From NCBI GenBank assembly GCA_019155205.2, contig JAHNZQ020000010.1, positions 10,908-74,907 of the forward strand: a stretch of DNA of 64,000 bases, in the 5' to 3' direction. Below, in pieces: positions 22,471 to 32,392 of this stretch (the stretch's first letter is position 1; the number at the start of each line of letters is the position of its first letter). This DNA is from Gracilaria vermiculophylla (lineage: Eukaryota; Rhodophyta; Florideophyceae; Gracilariales; Gracilariaceae). The position numbers were made by a program, and so were the translations under genes. Below the pieces are notes generated by a model. It was not told the origin of the DNA, ran no database searches, and worked only from the letters and a program-made list of their open reading frames with translations.

Positions 22471-23107
22471 CCAAGGGTACCTGTCGTCAAAATTCCAAAG
22501 AAAAAGGGGGTGTGTACTGAGTGCATTCGAAAGTTTCCAGATTGTTGTCCTCGCCAAAGTTTAGGCCAATCAACGAAAGCCAAATCACCCTGCATTTGGC
22601 CCGTGCTCGGCCAAACATGGCAAACAGAACAGACCCTCGAGGAGTTAATTCAAACCGCCAAACGTTCCGCCATAACTCTTGGAGTCCAACATATGCCAAA
22701 ATGATCATGAGATTTCGAAGCCCTTCTAGCTGCTTTCATAGCAAATTACACGCCTACACTAACCATATTACTGGCAATCAAGTCCCGTACTCATAAACGG
22801 ATTTATTGCCGTACGCACCGCGCAGCCCAGTATACACGCGAGCGCTTCTGCATCCGACGCGTATTATTGAACACAAACCGTAGCAGCGTTTTTGTAAGTG
22901 GGGATCCGAAAATTATTTCATCATATCCACAAACTTTACACGGTTTATGTATATGTAGGATCTATTATTTCTTTTCTTTACTGCACAACATCAACATAAT
23001 CATGGTAGTCCATTCCATTGCACAGCTTCTAAGCGTGGTAAAAAGCCACTTTTACATTCAACTGACCTTCTAGGTCTAGCACTGAACTACATGAAAACAA
23101 GAGGCAA
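22471..23107. other. Region without a supportable gene
   Basis: Short open frames on both strands (22456-22704 plus, 22487-22708 minus, 22867-23073 plus) have no recognisable motif. The minus-strand frame is somewhat protein-like but ends without homology I can name. Confidence 0.4.
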
Positions 23108-23870
23108 ATGTTATCAACTTTGTCTTTTTTTGGAATTCTTCCATCTACTCTGTCTGTTTGGTTGGACTTTCCGCTCTTTGTTTTTATCAAGGCAATAACG
23201 GGCCTACAAGTAGAGAAAATGTTTGTCCGATGGCCATTTGTACAAGAACAAAAGGCCTCTGCTGCGCTGTTAGAGAACAACCGTAGGCTACGCCCTTTTT
23301 TTAAAAAAAGATGTTAGGAATAACATATGGTGGTCGTTTCAAATGTCAAACCTACGCTAATATGGACCTACAGGATGCGTTTTACGAGGACTGCACTCGG
23401 CAGGAAGAAGTCACGAATCTGCTTGTAATCAACTTGTTTGGTGAAATCATCTACGCCGCCATCAATTGTCCTGGATGCTGGCATGACACAAAACTGGCAG
23501 GTATTTTTGGTCTCTACAGTAAGAAGCTTTCCGACGCGAAAACGCCCCCCGGTATGGCCAGCCTGGGAGATTCAGCGTTTGTCAATAAAACCAGGAGCAC
23601 GAACGGCAAAATAGTTTGAGCGCCCAAGACGAACGAAACAAGGGATATTCCAGAGTCTGAGGGGCTCGCAGCAATAGATCTCACTATGCAAAGGGTTATG
23701 CCAATTGAAAGGCAAAGTGCAGAATAGGGTATAAGAGCTTTAAAAGGACCGTTCCCACGACTGCGTTCAACAATAACCGCGGACGCAGCTCACCGAGGTG
23801 TCATTATTGAGCTGGCTGTTCGCCTTTTCAACTTTTGCACGCGCGTCATGGGGACGTAATAGAATTGCGG
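23108..23870 (+). pseudogene. Second Harbinger-type transposase remnant, frameshifted
   Basis: Two frames joined by a shift in an A-run near 23300-23312. The first ends VEKMFVRWPFVQEQKASA. The second (23311-23619) has YANMDLQDAFYED, VINLFGEIIYAAINCPGCWHD and MASLGDSAF (an Asp of the triad), and then stops. After that stop the same strand still reads ERQSAEGIRALKGPF-like sequence (with a stop), the usual Glu region. This is a DDE_Tnp_4-type enzyme distinct from the one at 6195-7448. Known relatives include the host gene HARBI1, but the stops argue against a domesticated gene here. Confidence 0.7.
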
Positions 23871-24277
23871 GAACGCATGACCCAGTTCCTCATTTGTGAT
23901 TGCGGGCTGTAGCCTGGGGAGCAAAGTGCGCAAAAGCGAGAGCCAGCGAGCTTTAACGCGCACTAAGTACCAGCAACGATCGCGACCACATAACGGTAGG
24001 ATGGTAAAGACTGGACTCTCAGGAACAGCGCTCGCCACCGAATTCATGGATGGTTGCATCCGCAAAATGCTTCTTTACTTAGGCGCATGGTGCCAAGCTA
24101 CAGTAACTCTGTATCTGTGTACCTTTTGAAAGACAACTTGCTATGAAATACATGGCGCAACACGATCTAACGGTCCGTTCACTCGCTGAAAACGCGGAAA
24201 GGTGCACGACACACTGGTCATAAAGTATTCATAAACATCCATTTATATCCATTCTAATCTAACACTAACAGCGCAGC

Positions 24278-24832
24278 CTATATCTGCGAAACCCAAATGC
24301 CGTCGAGATCTAACCGCCTAGCCACCGCTTCGAACACCGTTCTACAATCCTCCGCGTTAGCAAATATCACCTCCGCGGAGGGAATATCGCTTTCCCGACG
24401 CCTGCCTCTCATGGAAAATCCAACTGGAGAGATTCCAGGGACCTTAACCATGTCTAAGATGGAGGCCCTACTGAAGCGATGCGGCGGGATGCGCCGCAAC
24501 AACAACCTCTTCGGGCCTCCCAGCCCACTTCTTACGTCCCCTGTCGTTTTTGAGCGTTTTGCCGGCGAGCCTATTGGTGACTGGCTGCGCCTACGCTTGG
24601 GGGAGTGGGCTGCTCTTAGTTTTGGGCTCCCGGGCGGTGTCCTCGCCGGCGACCTGAGCGACAGATACTCAGGAAGCAACCCGGCTGTGCTTCGTTTCAG
24701 CCAGTCCCCATAGAACACCGCCCGGTATCCCAGGCTCATTGCCAAAGTGAATATGACACCGACCGCCATAACAATGTCGGGCATGAACACGTCGCAGGCG
24801 TCATCAACGAACAGAATGTCCGACGGATCCAT
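24278..24832 (-). CDS. Single-pass membrane protein with an SP-rich basic region, unrecognised
   Basis: An intact 184-residue frame. Residues about 16-40 form one hydrophobic segment (DIVMAVGVIFTLAMSLGYRA). A basic, Ser-Pro-rich stretch follows (SPARTPPGSPK, SPKRRRSQSPIGSPAKRSK) that looks like a nuclear-localisation and kinase-target region. The C-terminal 40 residues (AEVIFANAEDCRTVFEAVAR) could be a small folded domain. A membrane segment next to a basic SP-rich nuclear-type stretch could suit an inner nuclear membrane or pore protein. That is inference; I recognise no family. Confidence 0.5.
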   Translation of the reverse strand: MDPSDILFVDDACDVFMPDIVMAVGVIFTLAMSLGYRAVFYGDWLKRSTAGLLPEYLSLRSPARTPPGSPKLRAAHSPKRRRSQSPIGSPAKRSKTTGDVRSGLGGPKRLLLRRIPPHRFSRASILDMVKVPGISPVGFSMRGRRRESDIPSAEVIFANAEDCRTVFEAVARRLDLDGIWVSQI

Positions 24833-25507
24833 TGCTCAAGTGCGGGGTTGAAGAGGCTTGATGCAGGTCTAACGAAGACGGTGAAGCGCTGCAATCACAA
24901 CGCAGAAGGATGTGGGTTTCGCAGATGATGAGCCGGACTCCCGAGCAGAATCGAGCGCGGAGAAGCTGCTTATGTACCACCAACAACCAAACAACTCCGG
25001 CTGCTATCTTCCGAATTTCGTTGAGAGCCGTCACGGAAGCGCTGCCAGTGCTCACTTGCTTCGAATTTATGCCCCCTCCCCAGCCCCCCCTCCCCCCCCC
25101 CGTTGCCCACCACCTGGAAGCAAAGTTGGGTTTGTGCCCATGCGGGACTTGAGCTCGCAGATGCTGCCTAGCCAGAAGGTACGGAAACAGGGGCGTGACG
25201 GCTACGTCGGCAAACAATTGAGGCCAAACACGGTACTTCGAATTGAGACATGCGTGCGACACGGCGGTATGATGGGAGAACCCAGTGCGCGCTGAAATAG
25301 GCGACGCAACATGGTGACACAGCGAATGCGATCGGTGGCATTAGCGACAGCGAGCGCAGGTCGCTTCACCAGCTCGGGCAGCTGATGTAGGTGGGCGATC
25401 ATGGTTGCAAAACCACAATCGCGTTACGCCTAAGTCGTGGCAACACTCCTCCCTCCCTTTCGTACAATTCGTGAGACAAGACAAAACTTTCACCCAGTCG
25501 CTTCACA
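24833..25507. other. Spacer with C-rich tract
   Basis: Overlapping open frames on both strands (24804-25262 minus, 24912-25295 plus) look like chance frames in GC-rich DNA. A C-rich low-complexity run lies at about 25078-25101. Confidence 0.4.
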
Positions 25508-25783
25508 TTGCTCGACACTGGTAAGATCGAGGAAATCCCAGCAAAAGATCTCTATTCGATAGCATCCGTAGCGGTGTTCGTGCTAGAGAAGGTAAGAGAA
25601 ACAATGGTGATGTCGTCATTCCGTGATCAGCATGGGGTCTTCTATACGCGTGCAGCTATCAACCGGTCCTACAATGGCGCCTCGCCCAGGTCCCCGATGA
25701 AGATTGGCAAGCTCACCAGGAGCCTGGTCAGAAGGCTGGTCAACTTTAACGTCATCCTGCGCCGCAAGAGGCAGTTGTTGTGA
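25508..25783 (+). CDS. Small hypothetical protein, 91 residues
   Basis: An open frame starting MLDTGKIEEIPAKDLYS with a basic C-terminus (LTRSLVRRLVNFNVILRRKR). No domain recognised and no homologue in the window. It may be real or chance. Confidence 0.25.
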   Translation: MLDTGKIEEIPAKDLYSIASVAVFVLEKVRETMVMSSFRDQHGVFYTRAAINRSYNGASPRSPMKIGKLTRSLVRRLVNFNVILRRKRQLL

Positions 25784-26178
25784 CGAACACCTATGCAAAT
25801 TCAACGACATCCCGACTCCAGAACATTGCCTCAAGAAGCCTTCACAGACCGGAAAAGTACGGTTGCGGCTATGCGTTTTGACCGCTCGCCAACGCATCAT
25901 GATCTCGAATACTCGAGAGGGGGACCGATGAAACCATTTTCCGCAAACAGAATGAACCTCAAAACCTTCAGGACAGCAATGGCAGGACTCTGTTGACTGG
26001 TCACACCTTTTGTTCGGGTTTTCAAGGCTGTAGTTGTAGTGGTGGAGTCGAATTAGCCGTTAATGTTGTTCGCCAGACCCTTGATTCACTGGTCGGTCAA
26101 GTCCAAAATAAAGTCGCGTCACACGTCCCCGCCAGTGCCGAGCGTAGACAGTCAGGGATCCACGAGCACAAGTGACCG

Positions 26179-26627
26179 TCATCTGCAATGAGCATGGCCA
26201 CGACTTGGACAGTCCTTGTCCACCGAGGACTGAGCAAATGCAAGAAAAATAAGAGGAACAGACTTGAGGACGGCCTCGGTGCGGGCGCGCTTCGCGGCGC
26301 GCTTCTTACGAGACTGCTTGGGAATCGCCGCCCAGCCTTTCACTACTCTTTTTGTCGGAGAGCGAGCGCGCGTAGCTGGCCGACATTTGCATGCCCATGT
26401 AGTCGGTAGCGTTTAACTTGCGAAGGGCGGCGGTGGCAGCGACCTGGGTGTGAAATATGGTGAACAACTAACTGGCCGCGAAGCGGCAGCGACTTCTCCG
26501 CGACGATGTGGACGACCTGGACATACGGGGTGAAGGCGGGGTGCAGCAGACGGCGGAGACGGATCTTCTTGAGCTTGTCTGGCAGATTTCCGACGTACAG
26601 CGTTCTGCATGGCGCCGCGGCGTCCAT
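26179..26627 (-). pseudogene. U1A/U2B''-type RRM protein gene with two frameshifts
   Basis: From ATG 26625-26627 the frame gives MDAAAPCRTLYVGNLPDKL, in which LYVGNL is the RNP2 motif. KLKKIRLRRLL matches the KIKKDELKKSL helix of U1A/U2B''. After LRGQ the frame shifts at a 4-bp tandem duplication (AACTAACT at 26466-26473, plus strand). In the next frame come FTIFHTQVAATAALRKL (RNP1 plus second helix) and MGMQMSASYARSLSDKK (last strand). A second shift near the AAAAA run at about 26350 leads to a basic linker (KQSRKKRAAKRARTEAVLK), ending at 26179-26181. These spliceosomal proteins bind U1 or U2 snRNA hairpins. A second RRM is not found. Either a pseudogene or a real gene with sequencing errors. 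Confidence 0.65.
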
Positions 26628-26948
26628 TTCTCGGGGAGATTCGACATAGCCGTGCGTCTCAAGCGATTGTGCGCTTGCCGGAAGAGGCTGCAAGTCAGGA
26701 AAAGAATTCTTTGCAATGCGCCAGGCCAGTACCGCACTGCTGAACTGGCGCTTTGGCGGCACGCCGAGGAAACTCACATAGCGGTCACACGTGGCGGAGG
26801 CGCGCTTAATCTTCCGCTAATTGCCAACGCGCGCGTCTCGGCCCAAAAGGCTATACAGGAGAATACTGTTGTGTGGCAGAGCGCAGAGCGTCCCCGCCTT
26901 GCCCGAGGACTAACCTCCCACGGCGTCGCTGCCGTCGCTGCTGTCCCC

Positions 26949-28343
26949 ATGCGCATTCCCGCCGGGAATGCGCATTTGGACGTGCTGGTGAAGCGCTACC
27001 AAGCGGTTGGTTGCTTCTACTGTGGGGACAAGTGAAGCGCCGAACAACACAACCATGTGCACACCAATCGCCCACACCGTCCGTGCTTCTTATGCAAGCA
27101 GAGCAGCCACACCTCGTTACAATGCCCATGCCGCAGCATGTCCAACGCCCACTTTCAGAACGTCAGCCGACTGCTCAGCAGCCGAGAGCGGCTGGCGCAC
27201 TTCCACTGATTTGTCAAAGAGCGCGAAATCACTTGTTCGTTGGACCGTCTCAATGTGACGCTGCCTTATGTGAGAAGTAGGCAGTATGACATTCGTGTTG
27301 TTGCTGTTATGCTTAGAGCTCATCCCAACTGCATTATCGCTGTTGGGTGGCATCCCCTGGGCACTCATCTGTTGAAGGGCGATAATGCGGGCGTGGTGGG
27401 GCTCCTTTCTCTCACAGATCTTTTAAAATACGGCACGCTTGACCCCCGCCACGCCCTGTCCTTTCGACTAGAGCCATCCCATGTAAATGACTGTAACATT
27501 AAGAATACCGTGTATTACAGCAATCCTGACGTGTGCTACACCTCCAGCAGTGATGGTAAGGCGTCGGCGTTGAAGATATCTTTGATGGCGGCAAGTGTTC
27601 TCAAGGCAGTGGAGCACCCTGTCAGTTTGGAGAACCCTGCGAGTGCTTGCGACGTCGTTGTCGATCCTAATCCGAATGGATGGCAGGATGGTATCGGCCT
27701 CTTTAAAGTTGTGTACGGTTTAGCATTTGATTCAATACGAAAGTGCCTTTACGTTGGCGCTTCAGACGGGTCATTTTGTCCCTTTGATCCGCGTGAACCG
27801 TCTGGTAGTGCCGCTGATATCATGTCAAAGTTTCATGGATCAGGGGTCATCTGCATGGACATGAATCCACTCAACTCAGACTTGATGTTACTACAAGCAA
27901 TGATACGTACGTTAGTCTACTGTATGTGATGCTCGTAAATTTATCTTTAGCACAGGTGTAGTTTCTCTGAAACCCGCGAAAATCCCTTCTCCGGCGGCCC
28001 CTTTGTAGCGCTTCCATGGAAGAAGAAAATCAGGGAAACCGAGTTTGCAGCATCGTCCAACAGCGAATATGTGGCCGACTGCATGCGTGAAGTTGGTCGG
28101 GGGCCTTTTCATTACATGCCACCCAGTCCGCCGGAAGGAACGACCAGCGTGCCGCCCGCTTGGACGAGTTGTACGACCTCCCGGATCCATAATTTCTTCT
28201 CAGAATCTGGAAGTAAGTCACGCGGGGTACCAGGCGCTTCAGCGTTTTGTGTCAGCGATCTTTCGGATCACGGCGAGTCTCTCAAGCGTACCTGTCAGGT
28301 CACATGGGAAGAAACGTCAGTTAAGATAATTAGTGCGCTTTAA
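26949..28343 (+). pseudogene. CCHC zinc-knuckle plus WD40-like protein, broken (DDB2-like?)
   Basis: One frame carries GCFYCGDK, a stop (27033-27035), then a perfect CX2CX4HX4C knuckle (CFLCKQSSHTSLQC), a second stop (27207-27209) and a long frame to 27929. That frame has WD40-like strands: IIAVGWHPLGTHLLKGDNAG, CYTSSSDGKASALKI, KCLYVGASDGSFCPFD and GVICMDMNPLNSDLML. Just after, in another frame, SNDTYVSLYDARKF completes the repeat. Further coding-like sequence (SSNSEYVADCMREVGRGPF) follows in a third frame. Plant UV-damage proteins of the DDB2 type combine a CCHC knuckle with WD40 repeats, which is why I suggest that family. It is not proven. Confidence 0.45.
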
Positions 28344-28953
28344 ACACCACTCAAACACATCCAAGTTACTCTGTTGCAGAGCAGCAGAGGCCAGTTTGTT
28401 GACGCATCGTAATCGCATTGGACTTGGCAGTCACCAAAGCTGTTGTGATCGCTACAGAGACGAGAGCCAGCGCCGAGTGGGTCTTTTCGCCATTGGCAAA
28501 AGGTAGAGCCACCTCTGAACCCTTGTGAAAAAACTAAATAATTGACTGCAAGTCCTACTTTATTTGTCTACTAAACTCGTCGTTTTCGACCCTTTCCACC
28601 GCTTTCGCAGAAAGATCCAGATGTGCGAGTTGGGTAGAATCAGTCTGCAGAGTTCTTGTCTTTGCTTCACAACCGAGGTAGCACGCCCCAAAGCGCGCGC
28701 TCAGGTGAAGTATATTGGCTGCTGAAGCATCGATGCCATTACCCTGCTGCCATTGGGTACTCACTACTGGATAATACTTATTGTGTGCAAGCTGGCACAG
28801 AATCGTACGAACACGCAACCCATAAATTCCCGCTGAAACACGTTTTCGAGTCGTACTCAAATCGGATCTGTGCCATCGTTCTCTCCCATTTCTGAAACAT
28901 CGCAGCTCGCTGAATCGCTTGTGTGACGTTCATTCACCCTCAAAGTTTCTCCA
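28344..28953. other. Spacer upstream of the kinase-like gene
   Basis: No convincing gene. Short frames on both strands (28555-28860 minus, 28656-28895 plus) have no motif. This interval should hold the promoter of the downstream gene; I see no firm TATA box. Confidence 0.4.
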
Positions 28954-30414
28954 ATGACTGTCGCCGCACAACAAACCCATGTCTGCCCGCCAGACCGAGT
29001 ACCACTTCCGTATATTGTTGTCATCGCCAATACAGACAGGAGTCGCGTAATTGTGCAGCGCAATGATGATGGAAAACTTTGTTTTCCACGATTAGAATGT
29101 CCCGAACTACCGTTCTACGGGCAAAAAGTGTGTGAGTGCATTAGCAAGCGGTTTGAAGAGAAATGTGGGACTAGATACGAACTCGTACTGCTGTATTCTA
29201 CGATCAACGACCATTTTAATGACCATATAAGACCAATATTTTCCGCGTTTCATTGTTTGTCGCCGAACGATAATAATACAGACATCCCTGTAGCTCCTGC
29301 TAGCGAGAAGTACGAGTGGATGACAACAAGTGAGGTAGACAAACAACTTGGCATAATAGGTAAAGATAATTGTCGCTGGATACACAGCTTGAAAGACTTC
29401 GAATCTTTCTGTTTCATGATGAGGGATACGGAGTACAAGAGATATGATGATGAATTTGGTTGTCGACCTTGGGAATTACCAGGCTGGTTGATCAATACAT
29501 CCAACGCTGCCACTGCTGCGCTTGGAAAGCTGGGATATGAAGTGCAAGGAAACTTTGAGCAGTTTCAGGTCACTCATGGCACTGCCGCCGTGCTGCGAGC
29601 CAATACAAACAAAGGCAGAGTATACCTGAAGGCGAGCAACGGTATAGAAGGAAACGTGACCACCGTGGTGGCAGGTTTTGCGCCGCACCTGGTGAGGAAA
29701 CCAATATTTGTGAACAAGGAGAACCAATGGATGCTAATGAACGATCAAGGGGAGCCTATTGGTTGTAATACGAGACGTCAAGACTTCTGCAAACTTTTGA
29801 TCGAGTACGGAAATCTTCAATTACAATCTCTGAATCACATTGAAGCTCTGAAAGATGCTGGATTGCCTGTCCAAACTCTGGAATCAGTGATCCGACAAAC
29901 GAAGTCATTGCTTTCGGACAAGGGTCTGTTGGATAGGCTAGGAAAACTAAATGAATTTCAAACTCGTGAGAGAGGCGCTCTACCAGACATTGGCCTTCAT
30001 AGTGCAGCACTCTACAAACTTATACATGAGTTGTATGAGAAGGGGAAGTGTCCTTTGGCATTAGTGCATGGCGATATTACTGAAAATGTATTGAAGGACC
30101 ACAACGGCAGTTTAGTTCTATTCGACTGGGGTGCAGCAAAAATCGACATTCCGCTACTTGACACGTTCTGCTTTACTGATTCTGTAACCTCTCAGGTCAT
30201 GGACGAGTATTTAACTTTGTGGGAGAAGTATGCTCCAGCACCTGAGCTTCGGCAGTTACTTGAAATTGGGTCAATCGTAGTTCCTCTTGTGACCGTGTTT
30301 GACATGTTTACTGGTGAGCATTGGGTGTTAGATAATGAAGACGCTCGAGTTATTGCGAATTCACTTGTACGTGCAAAAACAATTGCAGAGCAGAGAGACC
30401 TAATCAGCTGCTAG
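28954..30414 (+). CDS. Aminoglycoside-phosphotransferase-like kinase with a Nudix-like N-terminal domain
   Basis: An intact 486-residue frame, the best gene of the window. Residues 15-150 resemble a decayed Nudix fold: PYIVVIANTDRSRVIVQR, then SKRFEEKCG (64-72) at the place of the RExxEExG box, without the full catalytic set. RPWELPGW (171-178) opens the kinase half, and VYLKA holds a Lys (K226) fit for ATP. HGDITEN (372-378) is the HGDxxxxN catalytic loop with Asp374, and FDWGAAKIDIPLLD holds the metal-binding Asp391. Small-molecule kinases of this fold phosphorylate sugars, choline or antibiotics; the substrate here cannot be read. The layout recalls bacterial single-gene proteins, so an old transfer from bacteria is possible. 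No introns are seen. A perfect hairpin follows 37 bp after the stop. Confidence 0.75.
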   Translation: MTVAAQQTHVCPPDRVPLPYIVVIANTDRSRVIVQRNDDGKLCFPRLECPELPFYGQKVCECISKRFEEKCGTRYELVLLYSTINDHFNDHIRPIFSAFHCLSPNDNNTDIPVAPASEKYEWMTTSEVDKQLGIIGKDNCRWIHSLKDFESFCFMMRDTEYKRYDDEFGCRPWELPGWLINTSNAATAALGKLGYEVQGNFEQFQVTHGTAAVLRANTNKGRVYLKASNGIEGNVTTVVAGFAPHLVRKPIFVNKENQWMLMNDQGEPIGCNTRRQDFCKLLIEYGNLQLQSLNHIEALKDAGLPVQTLESVIRQTKSLLSDKGLLDRLGKLNEFQTRERGALPDIGLHSAALYKLIHELYEKGKCPLALVHGDITENVLKDHNGSLVLFDWGAAKIDIPLLDTFCFTDSVTSQVMDEYLTLWEKYAPAPELRQLLEIGSIVVPLVTVFDMFTGEHWVLDNEDARVIANSLVRAKTIAEQRDLISC

Positions 30415-30450
30415 AACCTGTAACGTATGTTCAAATGAATACGACACATA

Positions 30451-30516
30451 GCTTAACAGTTCTCTTCACGGAATATGTACCTATCGCTACATATTCCGTG
30501 AAGAGAACTGTTAAGC
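30451..30516. repeat. Perfect 29-bp inverted repeat (hairpin) after the kinase-like gene
   Basis: Arms 30451-30479 and 30488-30516 are exact reverse complements, with an 8-nt loop (CCTATCGC). It starts 37 bp after the stop codon of the kinase-like gene and would lie in its 3' untranslated region. It could be an RNA stem, a small foldback element, or the trace of a recent inverted duplication. Confidence 0.95.
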
Positions 30517-30729
30517 AGTAACGATATCACCATTGACTGCCTGATAAATGAAAAAAGAAGTCACAAACATGACCTTGTTAAAGATAGGTTCGGCGGTGAT
30601 TGTCGGTAGACAAATGCTCAGAGATACTAATGAGCATTCTTTTTGTGCTGGATCAAACCATTGTCGGAGTCAAATGACAATGAGCACTGCGAACAAGAAA
30701 TACTCCCCCGCGCATCCCCAGTTCCGCCA

Positions 30730-31100
30730 GCGTGAATAGAATTACGGTGCCTGCTTAGAGATTCTGCAAATTATCCAGAAAATAGCTTGTTATTCACTCC
30801 AGAAAGATATGGGTATTATTAAATCGGAAAAGATTACTTACGTTTTGACTCAAAAGTACTTGACAACGAAAAGTTCACAAAAGAGTCTATTAGTACATCG
30901 GTCGCAGAAACGTATAAAAATTTGAGACCACAAACCGTGCACAGGCTGGAACCGGGCAAGGATACCTATCTTGTCGTTCTCCACACCCCTGACCTTGATT
31001 AGTAAGACCCTGGATTAGGCGTTGAAATTTATTCCAAAGGACTTTGTAGTTTCGCACCAGAGGTTTTGAGAAAGTGTGGCGTGGAAGGTAAAGTAAACCA
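30730..31100 (+). pseudogene. Remnant of an unrecognised protein-coding sequence
   Basis: A plus-strand frame reads RDSANYPENSLLFTPERYGY, a stop, IGKDYLRFDSKVLDNEKFTK, and TVHRLEPGKDTYLVVLHTPD. After two adjacent stops comes GVEIYSKGLCSFAPEVLRK. The composition is protein-like and the frame is constant across the stops. I do not recognise it. It ends at copy 3 of the IR/DR element. Confidence 0.35.
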
Positions 31101-31106
31101 AAGATA

Positions 31107-32392
31107 AAGTCTGTTTCAAAAGTATAGGACAACTGGCATTTTGATGCAAATCATGGTTTTTGGTACTGTAGTGGTACCAAAATTAGTTTTCAAAAAACTT
31201 CAAGTTAAAAAACCGTTTCAAAATCATAGGACATTTCCCTTTCAACCTTCATTTTGCCTTCTTCAGTAGATGATTTTCGCTTTTGTGTACCAAATAATAA
31301 TAATTCAACGCTTTTGCATCGCGTTTTTCTAACTTACCATACTTAAAATATTCAGAGTTTTCGCGCTATTTTTAATACTTTTCTTTTAATCAAAACCTGT
31401 TCAGAATGGCCTGTAATGGCCATAAATCATTCTAACGAGTACAAATTATTCGTTTTCAAGAGAGTTGAAGTAAATCTATCGCGTGAGTAATTGCGTGGCA
31501 TTAGTCTATAGCAAGCAAAGAACGTTTTCCATTGCTATAGACTACTAAACTGCGGCGCTATCTTGGTGAAAAACCAGTTTACATTTCTGAAAAGATGTGT
31601 AAAATTTTATAAAACGTTGTGTTTAAGCATTTGAAAGCCTTTTAAAGTCTGTAGTGCTTACTGAAAAGGCTTTAAATGTAGTTGTTTTCATCTAGAATCC
31701 AGTACATAGCATAATATGAACTCTAATAAAACTTATCTATGTTCAGGTTTTATTTGATGTTTGTTGCTTATGTTAACAATATGTAAAACACTGTTGTTCA
31801 TCCTAATCAAAGTTTTCCTCATTTTCAAATGCATTCTTTTTGCAGCTGAATTTTTTTTCAGTGCTCATGGCATACTGTGGCACCATTATTTGTTTATTTG
31901 CAGCTTTCAAAAGGAAGAGATGTTCAGTTTTATAAACCGAAAGAACTTTGAAGCGTTTTTCATTACCATTTTATTCAGTATTTGTAATCTATTCGTTCTT
32001 TTCATGGGGTTTTGAGTGCAAAACATATTGTCAAAACAATATTCTTGCAAAACGTTATACTCATTGTTTTAGCTAAGCATTCTTAAGCTACCAATAAAAC
32101 TTTATGTTTATATCACAGTAAATATTGAATAAACTGGTATAGAAATGAGAACAATGGCCTACATCTAAGGTAGTATTTGAAGTATTGTGTTGTAAGCTTT
32201 TATTTTATAAGATCTTATGCCTTTGTGACGAAAGAAAGCAACATGATGTGGAAATAATCACGCGCGAGTTAGAAATGTCCTATACTTTTGTAACGCGTTT
32301 TTGAGGGTTTCAACGAAGGGTGGTGGCTACAGTAGGCAAAAATCCATATTTTGGCGCGCTTTTGCACTGTCCTATACTTTTTAAACGCACCG
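31107..32392. mobile_element. Non-autonomous Tc1-like IR/DR element, copy 3
   Basis: Flanked by TA (31105-31106 and 32393-32394). The ends are AAGTCTGTTTCAAAAGTATA and, inverted, CGGTGCGTTTAAAAAGTATA. The 13-bp internal stem (31502-31514 with 31532-31544) is perfect and differs from copy 1 by a compensated base pair. No transposase. Confidence 0.85.

Noticed and set aside
24804..25262. 152-residue minus-strand frame
   Set aside because: It includes a low-complexity GGGRGGWGGG stretch from a C-rich tract and has no motif or homologue. Likely chance.
25616..25900. Second RRM of the U1A-like gene on the minus strand
   Set aside because: RFILFAENG vaguely resembles an RNP2 motif, but nothing after it matches an RRM and the frame is not maintained.
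31761..32015. 84-residue hydrophobic plus-strand frame that looks like a membrane protein
   Set aside because: It lies inside copy 3 of the non-coding IR/DR element, and copies 1 and 2 do not keep it open. AT-rich DNA gives Phe/Leu/Ile-rich chance frames.
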